A stretch of 34,870 nt of DNA from positions 1 through 34,870 of the forward strand of contig CAZIOH010000072.1 in NCBI GenBank assembly GCA_964540815.1, given 5' to 3'. A model generated the notes under the pieces. That model was given only the letters and a program-made list of their open reading frames with translations, was not told the DNA's origin and searched no databases. This document shows, piece by piece, positions 32,269 through 34,870 of the stretch (its first letter is position 1; each line of letters starts with the position of its first letter). This DNA comes from CAZIOH01 sp964540815. Lineage in GTDB: Bacteria > Myxococcota_A > Polyangia > Fen-1088. The translations under genes and the position numbers were made by a program.

Positions 32269-33957
32269 ATGCTGTCTTTCATGGCAACCCGGGGGTCGCG
32301 GGCAGTGGACGACGAGGGGCGGCAGGGCGCGCCGCTGACGAGCGCAGAGCCCACCGGGGCGGGGCTGCTCGAGGATCTGGCCCGGCCGGAGGCGTTTCCC
32401 GAGCCGCGGCCCGCCCGGGTCTCGGTCGTCATCACCCACGCCTCGTTCGTCTTCCTGACCGACGACACGGTCTGGAAGGTCAAGCGGCCCGTCGATTACG
32501 GCTTTCTCGACTACTCGACCCTCGAGAAGCGGCGCGAGAGCTGCGAGAACGAGGTGCGGCTCGGCGCGCGTCTGGCTCCCGACGTCTATCTCGGGGTCGA
32601 GCCGGTCTTTCTCGGCGCGGGTGGCTTCACCTTTCGGGGCCCCGGGTCCATCGTGGACTGCGCGGTGCGCATGCGGCGCCTGCCCGACGCCGACAGCGCC
32701 CTCGCGCGCTTGCGATCGGGGCGGCTCGGATTGGCCCAGCTCGGGGCCCTGTGCGATCGGCTGGCAGCCTTTTACCGGGTGGCGCCGCGCGCCGATCCGT
32801 TCGGGTCCCCGGCGAATCTCCGGTCCCAGATCGAGGAGAACCTGCGCCAGTCCTCGCCGTTCGCCGGGCGGTTCGTGGCGCCGGAGCGCCTGGCGCGCAT
32901 CCATCACTGGCAGGTCGCCGCGCTGGAGGGGGCGCGGCCCCTCCTGCGCCAGCGGGTGCGCGAGGGACACGTCCGCGAGGGCCACGGGGATCTTCGCCTC
33001 GAGCACGTCTACTTCCCCGAGGGACCTGGGGGCGCGGGCCAGCCGATCGTCATCGATCCCATCGAATTCAACGCGGCCTTCCGCTGCCAGGATGCGGCGC
33101 TCGACGTGGCCTTCCTGGTCATGGAGCTCGAGGCGGCGGGCCGCGGCGAGCTCGCCGCGTACGTGCTGTCGCGGTTCGCCGAGTCCTCGGGAGACTACGG
33201 CTTCTTTCCGCTGCTGGATCTGTACGTCGGACACCGGGCCTGGGTGCGCGCCAAGGTGGCCTGCTTCGTGGCCGCCGACCCCGGAACACCTGCCGAGAAG
33301 GTCATGCGCAAGCAATCCGAGGCGGCCACCCTCTTCTCGCTGGCCGAGGCGCTCACGTTGCCACGTCCGAGGGGCGGGCCGCTCTTCGTGGTGGCGGGGA
33401 TGATCGGCGCTGGCAAGAGCACCGTGGCGGCGGCCCTCGGGCTCGCGAGGCGCGCGCCGGTCATCTCGTCGGACGCCACGCGCAAGAGCCTGGCCGGGCT
33501 GGCCCCAGGGACCGCGGGCGGACCTGAGCTCTACGATGCGCGCGCCACGGCGCGGACGTACCGGGAGATGCTCCACCGGGCCGATCTGGTCCTGCGCTCG
33601 GGGCGGGAGGTGATCCTCGACGGGACCTTTCGCACGCCGCGCCTCCGGCAGTTGGCGCGCGCGCTGGCGGCGCGCCACGGGCGCCGCTTCTTGTTCCTCG
33701 CGGTGGATGCCGATGACGAGACGCTGCTCGCCCGGCTGCGCGCGCGGGAAGGCGCGGCCGGGGTGGTCTCCGACGCGCGCGCGGACCTCTTGCCGTGGTT
33801 CCGCAGCCAGTACCAGCCGCCGACCGAGCTCGGGCCCGACGAGCTCGTGCCGATCGACGGGCGCGTGCCGCCCGACGCCATCGTGGCGGGCATCGAGGCG
33901 GCGGTCGAGGCGGGCATGGAGCAAACGCCGCGTCGCGCCGCCGGGACGAACCCGTAG
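32269..33957 (+). CDS. Two-domain protein: aminoglycoside-phosphotransferase-like kinase plus P-loop kinase
   Basis: A 562-residue protein from the ATG at 32269. An ATG at 32281 is equally possible, and neither has a clear ribosome-binding site. The N-terminal half (to about residue 330) is an APH-like kinase: VWKVKRPVDYGFLDY holds the ATP-site Lys, HGDLRLEHV (239-247) the catalytic loop and VIDPIEFN near 261 the metal-binding Asp. The C-terminal half is a separate P-loop kinase with Walker A GMIGAGKST (377-385) and VILDGTFRTPRLRQL further on, like zeta-toxin/COG0645 kinases. The fusion is known in many bacteria, often as COG2187 plus COG0645, but its substrates are unknown. It is probably not an antibiotic-resistance gene. 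It stands alone after the repeat-rich region. Confidence 0.9.
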   Translation: MLSFMATRGSRAVDDEGRQGAPLTSAEPTGAGLLEDLARPEAFPEPRPARVSVVITHASFVFLTDDTVWKVKRPVDYGFLDYSTLEKRRESCENEVRLGARLAPDVYLGVEPVFLGAGGFTFRGPGSIVDCAVRMRRLPDADSALARLRSGRLGLAQLGALCDRLAAFYRVAPRADPFGSPANLRSQIEENLRQSSPFAGRFVAPERLARIHHWQVAALEGARPLLRQRVREGHVREGHGDLRLEHVYFPEGPGGAGQPIVIDPIEFNAAFRCQDAALDVAFLVMELEAAGRGELAAYVLSRFAESSGDYGFFPLLDLYVGHRAWVRAKVACFVAADPGTPAEKVMRKQSEAATLFSLAEALTLPRPRGGPLFVVAGMIGAGKSTVAAALGLARRAPVISSDATRKSLAGLAPGTAGGPELYDARATARTYREMLHRADLVLRSGREVILDGTFRTPRLRQLARALAARHGRRFLFLAVDADDETLLARLRAREGAAGVVSDARADLLPWFRSQYQPPTELGPDELVPIDGRVPPDAIVAGIEAAVEAGMEQTPRRAAGTNP

Positions 33958-33972
33958 CGAGCCCGGCCGAAA

Positions 33973-33989
33973 CCGGCAAGGCGTGCCGG
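33973..33989 (+). terminator. Possible terminator hairpin after the two-domain kinase
   Basis: CCGGC-AAGGCGT-GCCGG forms a 5-bp stem with a 7-base loop 16 bases past the stop codon. It is short, with no T tract. Confidence 0.35.
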
Positions 33990-34143
33990 CCAGAGCCAGC
34001 CCGGTGAAATTCGTGCGCGTTTCGCTCCCGGAGTCGCAGACGGGGCTGGGCCCGGAAGCCCAGTGCGTGCGGTCGAGGCCGTCGCCAGCCGCCACGGTGT
34101 GGTGGCATGGAGGATGCTGACACTCTGGATGGGATGCTGGTCC

Positions 34144-34162
34144 GCGTGACCAGCGGTCACGC
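34144..34162. promoter_or_regulatory. Perfect palindrome upstream of the hemerythrin-like gene
   Basis: GCGTGACC-AGC-GGTCACGC is a perfect inverted repeat with 8-bp arms, 72 bases before the start codon. The size and symmetry suit a dimeric-regulator operator; it could equally form an RNA hairpin. No regulator gene is in view. Confidence 0.5.
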
Positions 34163-34233
34163 GAGAGAGGTCGGCGGCGCTGGGCGGGCGGTCATCGTGG
34201 CTGTCCCCGACCCCGAACCCGAGGGAGGCACTC

Positions 34234-34722
34234 ATGAGCGAACAGCAGGTGTGGACCATGCCCCCGCGCCCCGTCAACGCCGAGACCGCATTGCGGTGCA
34301 TCCGCGCCCAGCACGGGCAGATTCGCGCGCTGCTGACCCGGGCGCAGTCGGTCGCTCGGGCGGCGCTCGAAGGCAGACCCGAGGAGCCCGATGCGGTCGC
34401 GTCGACGATCGGAGACATTCGCACGACGATGGAGGTACACCTCGGGTTCGAGGAGCGGGTGTTGCTGCCACTGCTCGAGTGCGATCTCCCGCTCGGTCCC
34501 GAGCGGGGCGCCCGGTTGCGAGACGAGCATCGCCGTCAGCGCGAGCTGCTCGGAGCGTTGCACCGCGAAGCCCAGAACAATCCCGCTCTGCCCACCTTGT
34601 CGGTCAAGCTGGAGTTTCTCATCGACTGGCTGACGACCGACATGGCGGAGGAGGAAGAGCAGGTCCTGGTGGGCGACGTGGTGCGGGACGACCAGATCAC
34701 GATCGATCAATCGTGCGGCTGA
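34234..34722 (+). CDS. Hemerythrin-like (HHE) domain protein
   Basis: A 162-residue four-helix-bundle protein with a GAGGGAGG ribosome-binding site. Hemerythrin-like domains bind a diiron centre and handle O2, NO or iron. The expected ligands are His27 (RAQHGQI), His69 and Glu73 (MEVHLGFEERVL), His99 (LRDEHRRQ) and, in the last helix, a His then Glu. Here Asp136 (LTTDMAEEEEQVL) stands where the His is expected, with Glu140 after it. An Asp ligand could still bind iron. The last codons and stop lie inside the first unit of the hairpin array that follows. The palindrome upstream may regulate it. No partner gene is visible; the window ends 148 bases later. Confidence 0.88.
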   Translation: MSEQQVWTMPPRPVNAETALRCIRAQHGQIRALLTRAQSVARAALEGRPEEPDAVASTIGDIRTTMEVHLGFEERVLLPLLECDLPLGPERGARLRDEHRRQRELLGALHREAQNNPALPTLSVKLEFLIDWLTTDMAEEEEQVLVGDVVRDDQITIDQSCG

Positions 34723-34840
34723 CATTCGTCAGCCTCTGCGTGCGGCTGACATTCGTCAGCCTCTGCGTGCGGCTGACATTCGTCCGTGCGGCTGACATTC
34801 GTCAGCCTCTGCGTCCGGCTGACTGACGTCAGCCTCTGCT
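34714..34840. repeat. Tandem array of 27-bp hairpin units overlapping the hemerythrin stop codon
   Basis: The units are at 34714-34740, 34741-34767, 34768-34786 (truncated), 34787-34813 and 34814-34840. A full unit holds a perfect inverted repeat, GGCTGAC-ATTC-GTCAGCC, followed by a CTCTGCG spacer. Unit 3 lost the second arm. Unit 5 has changed its loop to TGAC but keeps both arms intact. The gene's stop codon (TGA 34720-34722) is part of the first left arm. Confidence 0.92.
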
Positions 34841-34870
34841 GGCGGGCGGTGGGTGGGCGGTGGTGGCGGG

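Noticed and set aside
32269..33957. Aminoglycoside resistance
   Set aside because: The APH-like half belongs to a broad kinase group and is fused to a P-loop kinase. Nothing suggests an antibiotic substrate.
34714..34840. A possible CRISPR array or integron attC cluster
   Set aside because: The units are adjacent copies with the same spacer, and no integrase or cassette genes follow. The hairpin is too short for attC.

Overview
The window is very GC-rich DNA, almost certainly from a myxobacterium-like organism (phylum Myxococcota, probably class Polyangia). Three things point there: many secreted lipoproteins built as lipobox, then Gly/Ser/Ala-rich linker, then globular domain; a LexA box that fits the Myxococcus-type consensus exactly; and TPR proteins with Pro/Thr linkers and a C-terminal membrane hairpin. 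It looks like ordinary chromosome. I see no rRNA, tRNA, transposase, phage gene or CRISPR array. A run of exactly 100 N (15933-16032) marks an assembly gap inside a repetitive coding region.

Layout. 1-4000 (minus strand): a partial pectinesterase lipoprotein and, upstream, the imuA-imuB mutasome genes behind a LexA-boxed promoter. 4084-4314 (plus): a small conserved protein, convergent with a lipoprotein. 4325-13984 (minus): a run of eight genes, read from the right: a lipoprotein, a BFD-like [2Fe-2S] protein, an FAD-dependent amine/amino-acid oxidase, a membrane metallopeptidase, a small membrane protein, a Cys-rich secreted protein, a DUF4139 lipoprotein and a short lipoprotein. The first three are tightly coupled, as are the next three. 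14313-15425 (plus): a collagen-like-linker lipoprotein. 15436-19389 (minus): a TPR membrane protein (with the gap) and DNA topoisomerase III. 19567-20238 (plus): another Gly-rich lipoprotein. 20401-22374 (minus): a TPR protein whose C-terminal part resembles the end of a STAND protein.

22539-27394 holds two divergent sensor kinases: a soluble GAF-GAF hybrid histidine kinase with a receiver (minus) and a membrane HAMP-PAS-HPt-HATPase kinase of CheA-like chemistry (plus). They could form one phosphorelay. Then come a hemolysin III/PAQR membrane protein and a second membrane protein (plus), a transglutaminase-like protease (minus), and a coupled minus-strand pair, a c-type cytochrome and an N-formylglutamate amidohydrolase. 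The far right has a two-domain APH-like/P-loop kinase and a hemerythrin-like protein (plus).

The least expected material is non-coding. A tandem array of about five 27-bp hairpin units begins inside the last codons of the hemerythrin gene (34714-34840). Three tandem 49-bp palindromic units (32086-32232) sit in a 514-bp divergent intergenic region full of other inverted repeats. Several plus-strand genes end with the stop codon inside a perfect inverted repeat. There is a long-tract G-quadruplex motif at 7187-7216 and an imuA promoter that implies a nearly leaderless mRNA. I did not find an unmistakable new multi-gene system. The hairpin arrays, the paired kinases and the oxidase/ferredoxin-like operon are the best leads.
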